Origin: Monomorium pharaonis
Taxonomy: Eukaryota > Arthropoda > Insecta > Hymenoptera > Formicidae
DNA: 64,000 nucleotides
Assembly (NCBI RefSeq): GCF_013373865.1
Contig: NC_050472.1
Coordinates: 2,294,001-2,358,000, forward strand
Direction of reading: 5' to 3'
The translations under genes were made by a program, and so were the position numbers. Under the pieces are notes generated by a model, which was not told the origin of the DNA, did not search any database, and was given only the letters and a program-made list of their open reading frames with translations. Shown here piece by piece: positions 38,598 to 48,654 of the stretch. The stretch's first letter is position 1. Each line of letters begins with the position of its first letter.

Positions 38598-39624
38598 AGC
38601 AGTATCGACATGTGATTCTCGAAAAGAGAGTCCCGGGGAAAAGCCCGCCGCGACGATAACGGCGTTATGGAAGCGCGAGGCAATAACCTTTGGCGGAAAG
38701 TTTATTTTTCTGGGAGTGGCGTGACGCACGAGAAAACGAACAAGACGGATTTCTATAAAGGTCTTCTTTTTCTAAATCCCGTGACTTTTGTACGGCCGCG
38801 CTCGCGGAATTCCTTTTTATCTGCGCCCGAACTATACACGCCCGAAACTTCTCGCTTTTCGTTTTTCCGCGGGGCGGAGCATCGGAGCGGACGAAATCAT
38901 GAGAGTGGAACTTGTACACAGGGCGCCCCCGACAAGCGACATAAATATATATATATATATATATCACTGGCACAGAAGCGTTTCTTGGCAATGTTTCTCG
39001 TCTATCTGCAAACAAGTATAATCTTAAGGACTTAAGAATCTAACGCAGAAAATATTATTAGATGGTAATACTTAACGTTCACCCATCCAAGTGTCAAGTT
39101 CTATGAATGTACGTGTTTCGTAAACGCAATGTGTAAAGAGAGACTCGACGAATTTCAATCTCTAGATGTGCGCGACTTCTTGCAATTAATCCGTAGAATA
39201 ATAAATCGTAGCTTAAGGCGACACGTTCGGTCGTAAGCGGTTCGAGGAAAGAGAGAAATCCTGTGTCAGTGATTTATATATCTCTCTCAGGGCGCCCCGA
39301 ACGAACACTTATAAAAGCTTGTAAAAGCTCGCGTACTACACCCTACGTATTACACGTCCGATTACACATGCATCTGCGGGGACAGATAAAGAGTGTACAC
39401 TGACACACACATACACACACGACAGATAGGAGTACACGTAGGGCCAGGAGAGAGGGAGGGAGGGAGGGAGGGGACTCGGGTGAAAAAGAGAGAGAAATAC
39501 TCGGCACACAATTTTCACAAAACATTGAATCGGCCTGCGCGCCGCTGTTTTAACTCGGCCGCGGGTCGCCTGGCTGTTATATCGAAAAAACTTTTATTAA
39601 TTATAAATGGAAATTACTACGATG

Positions 39625-39738
39625 TACTACTATTACTACCACTACTGCTACCGCTACTACTATTATTACTATGACTACTGCTACTACCACTACTATTACT
39701 ATTACTACTGCTACCACTATTACTATTATTACTACTAC
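39625..39738. repeat. Imperfect (TAC/TAT)n triplet array
   Basis: About 114 bases of TAC triplets with frequent TAT, CAC and TGC variants, keeping the 3-base period throughout. A shorter TAC run lies at about 42150. Confidence 0.88.
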
Positions 39739-40655
39739 ATATAGGTATTTATATATTTACAACTGCGTGGTGTGGAGTGGAACATTGTGATATAATAGAT
39801 TGGTGCTAACACCTTATTGAAATTGAGATGAATTTAATGAAAAAGAAAAAAATCGTGCAATATTGCGATAGTAAAAGATTTCGGGGGCACGGGCGCTGTC
39901 GCGCGGCGGACAAGCCGTTTGCGTTCTCCGGATACTTTCGGTACGGGCGGGAACGAGCGGGTAAGGCGAGCGAACGAGTGGAATAATGTTTTCTCCTGAA
40001 TTTTTCGAAATCCTCGTTGCGCTCGGCAATTCATCCGATCCCGGGGTGGTCGAATTTCACGTCGTGGAATGCGATGACTCGCCGTCGAGGGCGATATCGA
40101 ATCACGCGGACGCGGTGAAACGTTCTCGCACACGACCGCAAATCGGATAACCGATCGAGAGATCAGCTCGTACGGCGTAGACATTTAAAGTACTTAAAGA
40201 GATTCAAACTTGTCCAAATTGATCCTCTTCAAGCAGAGAGATCCTCGAAAGTTTCAAATTATCTTCCTCTTCGATTATTACACTTATCCTTTGGATCTTT
40301 CCTTCCGACACTTCCGCGACCTTTCGAATCAAAGATCAGTTTTGATAGCGCGAGTTTGAAGATGTCTAGCGGCCATGTGCTCTCGCTCGGCTGGGTCGAA
40401 AGCGCGAACGAATCCCCGGAATCGCGTGGACCCCCGGGCGATCGAGGAGACGTTCTAAATGATCGACGATTGAATGAACGAGAAAAGCGAAGAAAGAAAC
40501 TATGGCTGTGCAAGTGAACATTATGAGTGTAGTTAAATAGGCGTTACCTAGGGATTAGGTTTAGCTGATAGGATAAGGGGCGCGTTTAGGCGTTTTGTTG
40601 TTTTTTTCATCGCCGCGCGACAGCCCTCCTGCCCCATTTGTACATTATTAAACTA

Positions 40656-40661
40656 AATAAA
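40656..40661 (+). terminator. Distant candidate poly(A) signal
   Basis: AATAAA followed by a long A run in AT-rich DNA. It could end a very long ZF2 3' UTR, but it lies more than 10 kb after the stop codon and may be chance. Confidence 0.15.
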
Positions 40662-41118
40662 AAAAAAAGTACTATTATTAATATCTCTTTATATAATAAT
40701 ATATACAAATTACGGATTAACTATGGATATATATGTATATACACACACATGATATATGTATATATATCTATCTTCATATATATATAAATATATATATACA
40801 TTTTGTTATTTTTCTCGGGGGATGAATAAACTATAATAATTGTAAATCGTAACAATATAGGGGATCAGTGTTCCCCGCGAGAATACTGTGAGCGTGTTCT
40901 ACTCATCATTTTAAAAAAGCAACAACAAATTTAACATAAAATAAAAATGTAAATCGGCGCGACTGTCAGACTGAAAGTTGTGATTTTACACGGCGCGTGT
41001 AAATATAGAAAAACGAGCCTCTAAAATTAGATTCGACATTTTATGAACGAACGGCGAGAGGAAGAAAATCGTTATCCGTTGCATTTTCCGCATTGTATGA
41101 TAACGTGCGAGTACGTAC

Positions 41119-41156
41119 GAGAGAGAGAGAGAGAGAGGGAGTGTGTGTGTGTGTGC

Positions 41157-41192
<36 letters not shown>

Positions 41193-41199
41193 AAGAAAG
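41119..41199. repeat. Compound (GA)n-(GT)n-(GA)n microsatellite
   Basis: GA repeat, then GT repeat with one GC break, then GA repeat again, flanked by purine-rich DNA. Confidence 0.93.
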
Positions 41200-41504
41200 T
41201 AAAAAAGCGAAACAGATTGGAAGAGAGAAAGAATGCGTGCGACATTTTTGCGAGAAAAGAAGGAACTTAAATCACGATCAAAGTCCTTCCTTTTTTCCCA
41301 ACGTGTTGTTTCGCTCCTCTTTCGACACACGTCGAAGAAAAATTTGCATCACTGTCCCATCGCGCTCAAACACACCGAAAGCTCAAGCGTCCATAAGTTC
41401 GATTGGCGAACTTTAAGAAAAAAAGAAATGAATTAATTCGGCCATCGAAGAAGCCGACTCAATCAAAGAAATCGTAATCAATGTGATCGCAAACCTTTCG
41501 TCAA

Positions 41505-41583
41505 CGTGCGTGCGTGCGTGCGTGTGTGTATGTGTGCGTGTGTGTGCGTGCGTGTGTGTGTGTGTGTATGTGTGTGTGTATGT
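41505..41583. repeat. (GT)n microsatellite with GC/AT breaks
   Basis: About 79 bases of GT repeat beginning as GTGC tetramers. Confidence 0.93.
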
Positions 41584-43780
41584 CGTTTGTAGTACCTTTT
41601 CTTTCCATTACGTTTGGATCTGCGCACCCCTTTCCTGTCTTTCCCTTCTTTTTTCCGCCGAACTTTGGTTTCGACTTCTTGTTTCCGGTCTTTTTTTCCT
41701 TTCACCGTTGTCATTCGCTTTTTACGAAAGGTTCGAAGGGCTTTTTTCCGACAGTGCAGTTACTTACGGGGACACTATGAGTAATGAATGTGCGATCGCG
41801 TGATTAAACATTCAGATAAAAAGGGAGCAAGGCTCGCCAGACTTTAACGCGTTTATGAATCAAGTTCAATCGGACGATCCGCACGATCATCGTGGTCGCC
41901 GTCGTTATTATTGCCTTTCTGGACCAGAAACGGCGGCGGTCACGGTAACCGTCGGATATGCGAAGCGGCGGGTTGCTTGAGAGCTGATATCTTTCTATTA
42001 CACATATAAACGATCGTTTGGCTCGAAACGTACAATAGGCGTATTTAGCAAGGAAAAGGAGAAAAAAATTCGGTGAGGAACTTATGATCATGCCGATCAA
42101 TGGAATGAAATAGTTAAGGCGTCAACCGGTTTTATCACGAAAAATTATTCTTACTACTACTACTACTATTTCTCTTATTGTTATTACAATTATATTCTTA
42201 TCCTTATGATTATTCTAACATAAAGTCTCTTATGTTTACAATTGCATTATTATATACATCTTTAATTCTAGTGTAGATAATACGGATGATGATAATGATG
42301 ATGATAAACAAAAAAATGGAGAATTAATCACATGTGCATTTAATGTATTTCATACTAATTTTTTGATTAAACATAATTGTGTGTTAACCGAGCCGTCTAC
42401 CTTTCTTTTTTCTTCCAGATCATTTTTCTCCCTTTTCGACGTTCGCATGGTATTCGCCGACGGTATCTGCGCTTTCGCCCATTTCCCTAAAAAAATTTTC
42501 AATTTTCTCACACAATCGAGATGTGTGCGGCGTCTCTTCGTTTTTGCATTTCCGCAGAACCGATGACGCTCGCGAATAGCAAGAGCTGGCGCATCGTCGA
42601 ACACCTTGGGAAAGTCGTAACTTTGATTCGCGATTAAACTGGCGACATTTATGAATGTCGAATGTTACTAGATAATAAGCGGTCGCATATTTCAGGGATA
42701 TTTTCGCGTTTACACGGGATAATAATCTGACGTGTGTGTCTCGTGTTGCTCGCCTCGACTCCTCGAGTTGCGCACTCCGTAATGGAACGTCTGAGGGATT
42801 TCGTTCAATTCAACGCCGTCAGTTACGACGACACTTATCATTTAAGTCACGCTGAATTATTACGTCGATCAGCTCTATTATTAGCGCGTAATAATGCAGC
42901 GGCAACGACAAAGTTCGCCGCGATATATAATAATAACTTTCTATTCCAAGATCGTGCGATATTTTATAGCTGTGTGATCGCGTGGAGTGGAAACGTGAGG
43001 AATCTGTGGAGCTATATTTGAGATGAGTTTTAGAGGAACGGATATACGCCGTAGTCGCATAACTTAAACTGTAAATCCCAGAGTGTACCGATCGAAATAG
43101 CCTTTCGTAGGACTTTGAATCCTCGAATCGTCCTCATATTTCCAGCGTTACGTTACTGATCGGACCCGAAGACCCGTGTATTCCTAATTCATCTATGGAT
43201 CCTCGAAGGGGACATCGAGTTCGGCAGCCGAACGTACACATAGATCGAATCCCTGGGACGAGAAGAAAGCGGCGTGATAGAGTGCCGGATCGCTTACACT
43301 TTCGAATCACGTGTGCCCGGTCTTATCAGGATTTCGATATCACATCAACGCGTTCGATGTAGTTCGAGTTCATGACATCTACAGTCTCGCGATACATATC
43401 GGGAATATGCTCTTCGACATTGGGGAGATACCGTCTTGCTTTTTCTGTAACGAGAGATCGCAGATTTTTACGGCGCCTCAAGTTTTCGCGCTTCTCCGGC
43501 CCGACATATTCGACAATTCGTGCCGATACGAGTTCACGAAAACGTGTGTACTTCCCTACGCGAAGGAGTCGGCTCCTCGAGATTGTGCACAGTTCCGAAT
43601 CTGGGACAAAGAGTGTCGTGACTGTTCAATCCGTTTTTCAAGTTCTACTTGTACGGTTTTTGAAATCATTGGCAAACGTTTGACAATATTTAACGAAGGC
43701 ATTATTCTTTTTTCTTTTAGATCTCTTTGAAGAGAATATTTTTAATTTTGGGACTAAATGCCGAGATTCGTTTGTTTCTA

Positions 43781-43781
<1 letters not shown>

Positions 43782-43818
<37 letters not shown>
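43782..43818. repeat. (AG)n microsatellite
   Basis: About 18 AG units, around 490 bases upstream of the ZF3 acceptor. Confidence 0.93.
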
Positions 43819-43821
<3 letters not shown>

Positions 43822-44126
43822 GAGAGCTTCGGCATATTCGAGTTCTTTCTATTTCCGAATTCCCCGAATATCTGGAATTTCCAATCGCTGGATGTCTTCG
43901 GCTCAGATTATTCCAGCGTCCCTTTGATCTCACGCCCTCGAACGCATAGTTTGATCTCGCCACAAACAGCAGTCTGCGCCTGCTATCGGGTGTCCGTCGT
44001 ACACGCAATCGGATTCTCTCCAAGATCATCACGCATCCTTACATGCGCACACGCCCACGCCAGGGGGAGACGGATAAGTGAGAGGAATCTCCCTCAAGGG
44101 GGAAAGCTTGCGAGAGATTAAAAAAT

Positions 44127-44161
<35 letters not shown>
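44127..44161. repeat. (AG)n microsatellite before ZF3
   Basis: Mostly perfect AG units, ending about 140 bases before the ZF3 acceptor, a position similar to the GA run before ZF2. Confidence 0.92.
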
Positions 44162-44165
<4 letters not shown>

Positions 44166-44303
44166 GATAGAATAGTAAGAAACAGAAAGACTCGCAAAAG
44201 AACAGAACCGGAAATAGAGCGATGACACGGTGCGACCGCGCGTGATGGGGAGGCCGGGCTAATTCGAGGTGCTTTGCTGACGCTGTGGTTTCTGTTGTTG
44301 CAG

Positions 44304-44521
44304 AACTGAAAAATTGGCGGATATCACAGATATTTGAGAGACAGAGTAACAACGACGAGAGGAGGCGGTGCTCGTTGTGCGGTAAGGTCGTGACGAACGT
44401 GCGCAATCACTATTACGTGCATTTCCCCGGGAAGTACGCCTGTCCGCTCTGCCCGGCGGTGTACACGCGCAGCGACACCCTGCTCACGCACACGCGTACG
44501 AAGCACGCGCACGCGCAATAG
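44304..44521 (+). CDS. fru: fru alternative last exon ZF3: C2H2 finger pair
   Basis: The acceptor CTGTTGTTGCAG ends at 44303. Phase 1 entry completes a Glu codon (then LKNWRISQIFERQ). The exon is short, with 71 residues after the junction codon, and stops at TAG 44519-44521 only a few residues past the last zinc ligand. Finger 1 is CSLCGKVVTNVRNHYYVH (C-x2-C-x9-H-x3-H). Finger 2 is CPLCPAVYTRSDTLLTH with final TRTKH (C-x2-C-x12-H-x4-H). It is most like ZF2 in finger 1 and shares DTL and TKH with ZF4 in finger 2, so it looks intermediate between them. The isoform would be 350 residues, the shortest of the C2H2 forms. Confidence 0.92.
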
Positions 44522-45054
44522 TATCGTACGCACGCGTCGCGACACTTGGAGCGCGCCGCGTATTTCAAGCTGCGGATCTAACGTCGCGGATCGCGCGAGG
44601 ATCTTCCGCCTCTACGTTCTCCGCGGTGTCCTTTTCCTCATCCCCCCTTTCGCCACCGCGCGAGGCGATCTGGAACTCACGAAGTTGTTCGTCGTTTAGA
44701 TAAGTTGGATCGCGCAAACTAGTTTGTCGAAAGAGATTCGGGGACTAGGATAAAGGACTCTGAGTCTCTGAGAGGGACGAAGATCGAAGGGCTGATAGAT
44801 GCGACGAGTCTAGTCGAGATCACGGTGTCTATGAAGAATCTAGATCTAGCGTCAGGAAACGATTGCGTTTGCGATGCAGCGTTCAGAAATCTTGTACCGT
44901 TTTTCCTCCCTAACGAGCGTACAATAGTCAACGTTGCATTAGCATTACTTAGAGGCCTCGCCAAGCGTGTCTAAAATAATCGCGAGGACCGTGTAATTCC
45001 ACCGTGTAAATATTAGTCTTCACCTCTTTCCACCTCGCTGCCTCCCTCTTTTAC

Positions 45055-45088
<34 letters not shown>
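45055..45088. repeat. (TC)n-(CA)n microsatellite
   Basis: About 13 TC units followed by a short CACACACA run. Confidence 0.92.
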
Positions 45089-46923
45089 CTCCTTTTTCTC
45101 TTTTTCTTCCTTTCTTCAGTAGTCGTGGACACCAGTAGGTGCCAGACAAACTCGGTACTCGAACTTTTGCTTCGAATCTGTGCTAACTGTGTTTGCACGA
45201 CCTCGCGCTTTTGAGTCCTCGAGCCCTCGGACTCGTTATTCACGCGAGCGTGAAGTAACTGGGAGGGATGCGATGTGCCTCCGATTTAAGAACAGGGCGA
45301 AGAAGTCGATGTAGACGAATAGCTGAGTTTCATCTTCGTTTCATCTTTCGATCCTAATCGTGATTATTCCTCGTACAAATAAGAGCCAAAGGAATAAAAC
45401 GCGAAAACTGAATCACTTCATAAATGTCACTCAATTGGGTTAAATTAGGTTTAATTAGTTTTATTGTGGGAGATAAAATTAGTTGAAAAAATTTTTGTTA
45501 AATTTAATTAAAAAAAAAAACAAATTTCGATATTTATTAATTGCAAAAGAAACTTTATTTGTACAATTACAGATAGAGATATAGTTAATACGTAACTATT
45601 AGCTCTCTGCATCAATAGATTAATATGTAGAGAGTTAATATACAAGGATAATTACATTTGATTTATACAGCGGTGATATTTCATTGGGCATTAATTATAA
45701 TTTTTTTTTGACAGAAAATAATCTCGCCAGCAGTTCGAGTTACAATTAAAAATAAATATACTTGCGATAGTGAGATATTAAAAAACTGTAAAAAAATAAC
45801 CGTTTAAATTTAGGTCTCGATCTTCGACAAGAAATTTATGGATCAATATATCACAAGATTTAAGATTCCGCAGATTCCGCGAGAGTAATCCTCAGGCTCA
45901 CGTGGGCGAACGCGCGTAAATCCGTAGATCCGCAGCTTTGAAATTCTATAGAAATGTCCTATATGTTGACAATGTAATTACCGTAAAAATCGTATTGTTC
46001 CGTCAGAATGCCAAAGGCAGCTGTTAAAGGAAGTATTGCGTAGTACGTAAGTGAACATGCATCAACGCTTAAGTACCAAAGAGTAACTTAACTTCAATTT
46101 TCCACTACTTGTACCTCCGATTGGGCGATCTTTCATTCCAAGATCTTTTTCACGAAACGGACGAATTCGCGTCGTTTCTCTCTGGGAAGAGTACGACGAT
46201 ACCGTTTATTCGATGGTCGAAGAGCAAGAGTTTCTGATGAAGCATCGATACTTAAGGAGCCGTATAAGATCTCTCTCGCTTTTCGACAAACGTTCGCGTG
46301 CCGACGGGAATGCAATTCTGCTTCAGTGCGTACGATTTCGGCTGTAATAATAGCTAATTATAGGGATAAGAAGGATCAATGAGAAATGTAAACATTTTAT
46401 GGGACTATAATTATTGAAAGATGTAATATATATAATTATTTCGAAGGCTTTGCGTGACACGCACGTCGTTAATTCCATTCTGCAATGCGATTATTGTTGT
46501 GTTGATTTCGTGCGCATTGCGGATTATCGGGTGCTTCGTTTGTAGGTAATCCGTCTCGATAATCGATACGCAGCGGTACCTTTGGGGGGTAAACTGGTAT
46601 TTGACGATACCGCAACATCTTAATTAAATATCCCGATAATCCCGAAGCGCAGTCTGCTCAGGAGCCACACATCACGTTAGACGCAGTCAGCGGTTAATTT
46701 ATATGCATCCTGATGAAGAAGTGACGCTTTTCTAATCGCATGAATCTATACGCGGAGAATAATACTGCTTTAAAATGTTTGCCAGTCTTTTCAGATCGTA
46801 CAGATCGCGAAAGGATGAGTTTTCCTCGATAAATTCTATTTTGTTTTTTTCTTACTTTAAAAAAATTTTTTTTTATCTCGAATTTTTAAAAGTTCTAATT
46901 GTTTTTTATATTTAGCGATGTGT

Positions 46924-47091
46924 TGATCAAAAAGTCGCACGATTCGCGTTTGCAAAATACGTCTTTAATAATTAAAAAAATATGATACAGAATAATTGTT
47001 GGTATCAGAAGAATTAATGTTTGTTTGTACAATATATTAAATTTTATCTTTCAAATGTCGTTATATATTTCGTCGTTTGACTTTTTGATCA
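46924..47091. mobile_element. MITE-like element with 13-base inverted ends
   Basis: TGATCAAAAAGTC at 46924-46936 is matched by its exact reverse complement at 47079-47091, and the match continues imperfectly inward (ACGA on both sides). The interior is AT-rich and non-coding, and total length is 168 bases. Small size and terminal inverted repeats suggest a non-autonomous DNA transposon, perhaps mariner-like. I could not find a clear target-site duplication. Confidence 0.5.
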
Positions 47092-48069
47092 CTTCGTGAT
47101 ACGTAAACTTCTTTCGCCACTACACCGATAAGAACCTGACACAAGCGTTGTGAAGTTACTGCGTCTTCCAGCGCGGATTATTGGAGGCGACGAGCTCCGT
47201 CGCAGATAATCCTGCAATAACATCGGCAAATGTTCGGTTAAGTATTTTTCTCCTCCATGTTCGCCGCGTTACCGTCGACGTCGCTGAAACGTGAGTTTAT
47301 CTCGGTGGATCCGTGAAAGGATCCGGGAACCGAAAAGTTCCCGGGAAGATCCGATGAGTCGAGCGATCCCACGGACTTTGGCGTATGATACGCGAATGCG
47401 AGAATGCCGTATATTCTAGAACTCGAGGATCCAGGAATCCTGAAATACTCAGGAGTCTCTGGACGTGGAGAGACGCGCTATTTTCACTCTACGGCGTGTT
47501 CTTCGTGTTTCCATGGGCGGCATCAAGAACGTGAGTATATATTCCCGTGACGCTTGTGGAATATCTGTGCTTGTGGAGGCTGCGAAAGAGGAGGTGAATG
47601 GTGATCGTGCGTGTGGATGCGTTCACACATGACCGGACACACTCGATCGTTCCGAATCACTGCCTGCACTTGTGACGTCTCTTCCGTTATCCGTGCGCTC
47701 CAAAAAATTTCTTCAAGATCGTACGACATTTGTATTCGCTCGAGAGTTATGAATTTGTCTGGACGCTTAGTTTCTATAAAAAAAGAAAGAAAAAAGAGAA
47801 ATAAAATCGTGGGAATCAAAATTTAAGTCGCTTTAAAAAAAAATTATTTGGATTCTGCCTGTTGCGAATAGCTTTAGTTATTCATGTTTTTCTTATTGTT
47901 CTTTGCTCAGTTATTTTTGTTTTGCTCTTCTTCTAAAAAATTTGTGCATGTCGTTAATTTGGAATTCACACAAGAGGACGTCACCGGCCGTGATCGAGTT
48001 TATTAGACTTGTCAAGGACACTGACACTCGAACATTGCACCAAACAAACCCTACACAGCTACCCACCGC

Positions 48070-48330
48070 ACCGAAGGGTCCAAGAATTTCGAGGTCTTGC
48101 AAATCGCAAATTTCAGGATTTGACACCAGAGTCCGTAAACTCGGGGATCCCGAAATCGAAGGATCGAGAGGATCGATCTTAACGAATCGAAGAGTCCAGG
48201 AATCAAGAAGATTTTTGGATCTCAGAGTTTTGGATCTTAGAGATTCAGCGAGCACGGGATCGCCCGGGCTGACTCGGGACTGACGCGGTGGATTCCTAGG
48301 CTCGCAGAATCTTGAGGATCTATAAACCGC
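48070..48330. repeat. Degenerate GGATC/GAATC word array upstream of ZF4
   Basis: Diverged words such as GGATCCCGAAATCGAAGGATCG, AGAGTCCAGGAATC and TTTTGGATCTCAGAG recur in a loosely periodic manner. The array ends about 70 bases before the ZF4 acceptor. Similar words appear at 47290-47460 (GGATCCAGGAATCC). Both strands stay open here by composition; I do not consider them coding. Confidence 0.55.
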
Positions 48331-48400
48331 TTCGCGGCTAAACACGAGCTCTGGCGCTGCTTGTGCACGAAGGGCATGTAGATGCTGTTGGGTTTTGCAG

Positions 48401-48654
48401 GTTCGATGCCGAGCGTGCCGGTCGGCCTCTCTTATCACGAGATGTTCGCCGTGTCGCTTAACAGCCCGGCGCTATGGAGATGCCGCGCCTGCGGGAAGCA
48501 GGTGACCAATCGTTGGCACCACTTCCACATACACACCGCGCAGCGTTCGCTGTGCCCCTATTGTCCGGCCACCTACAGCAGGATCGACACTCTGCGCTCG
48601 CACATACGCACCAAGCACAGGGAGATGCTGTTCGCCGGGAAGGGGTCCTTGTAG
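48401..48654 (+). CDS. fru: fru alternative last exon ZF4: C2H2 finger pair
   Basis: The acceptor GGTTTTGCAG ends at 48400 and phase 1 entry completes a Gly codon (then SMPSVPVGLSYHEMF). The exon adds 83 residues and stops at TAG 48652-48654. Finger 1 is CRACGKQVTNRWHHFHIH (C-x2-C-x9-H-x3-H). Finger 2 is CPYCPATYSRIDTLRSH with final IRTKH (C-x2-C-x12-H-x4-H), followed by a short basic tail. RWHHFHIH and SRIDTL make it the most divergent of the four. It resembles a zinc-finger end I recall in Drosophila Fruitless, but I leave the letter type open. It is the last fru exon found in the window. Confidence 0.92.

Larger units (their letters stand above)
30196..44303 (+). other. Long non-coding stretch between ZF2 and ZF3 exons
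   Basis: 14.1 kb holding the ZF2 3' UTR and intron DNA. Candidate AATAAA signals occur only far downstream (40656), so the ZF2 UTR end is unresolved. Microsatellites are dense (31.9, 39.6, 41.1, 41.5, 43.8 and 44.1 kb). No further exon was supported, and open frames such as 42734-43021 and 43311-43730 show no domain or splice fit. Confidence 0.65.
44522..48400 (+). other. Non-coding stretch between ZF3 and ZF4 exons
   Basis: 3.9 kb holding the ZF3 3' UTR and intron DNA. It includes a (TC)n-(CA)n run (45055-45088), an AT-rich block (45.4-45.8 kb), a short inverted-repeat element and a degenerate word array, listed separately. No further coding exon is supported. Confidence 0.65.
4760..48654 (+). 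other. fru: fruitless locus: shared exons plus five alternative last exons
   Basis: The gene encodes a BTB/zinc-finger nuclear transcription factor. In insects Fruitless shapes neurons for sexual behaviour, and non-sex-specific forms act in development. Shared exons are 4760-5290, 6078-6257 and 9395-9518. Alternative ends are 7275-7943 (joined to exon 2, phase 0) and the C2H2 exons at 13042, 29903, 44304 and 48401 (joined to exon 3, phase 1). Predicted proteins are 459 residues for the first and 382, 375, 350 and 362 residues for the four C2H2 forms. Identification rests on the BTB sequence, the linker motifs KRKRKNS, KSSPP and IKQE, and the array of alternative zinc-finger exons, all features of fru. 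Upstream promoters and untranslated exons are not resolved. Confidence 0.9.

Noticed and set aside
43311..43730. 139-codon + strand frame before ZF3
   Set aside because: Contains several Cys but no zinc-finger spacing and no suitable acceptor/donor phase; probably chance.
47911..48438. 175-codon open frame on the - strand overlapping the ZF4 acceptor
   Set aside because: Antisense to a real exon and a repeat-word array; no domain and no independent support.
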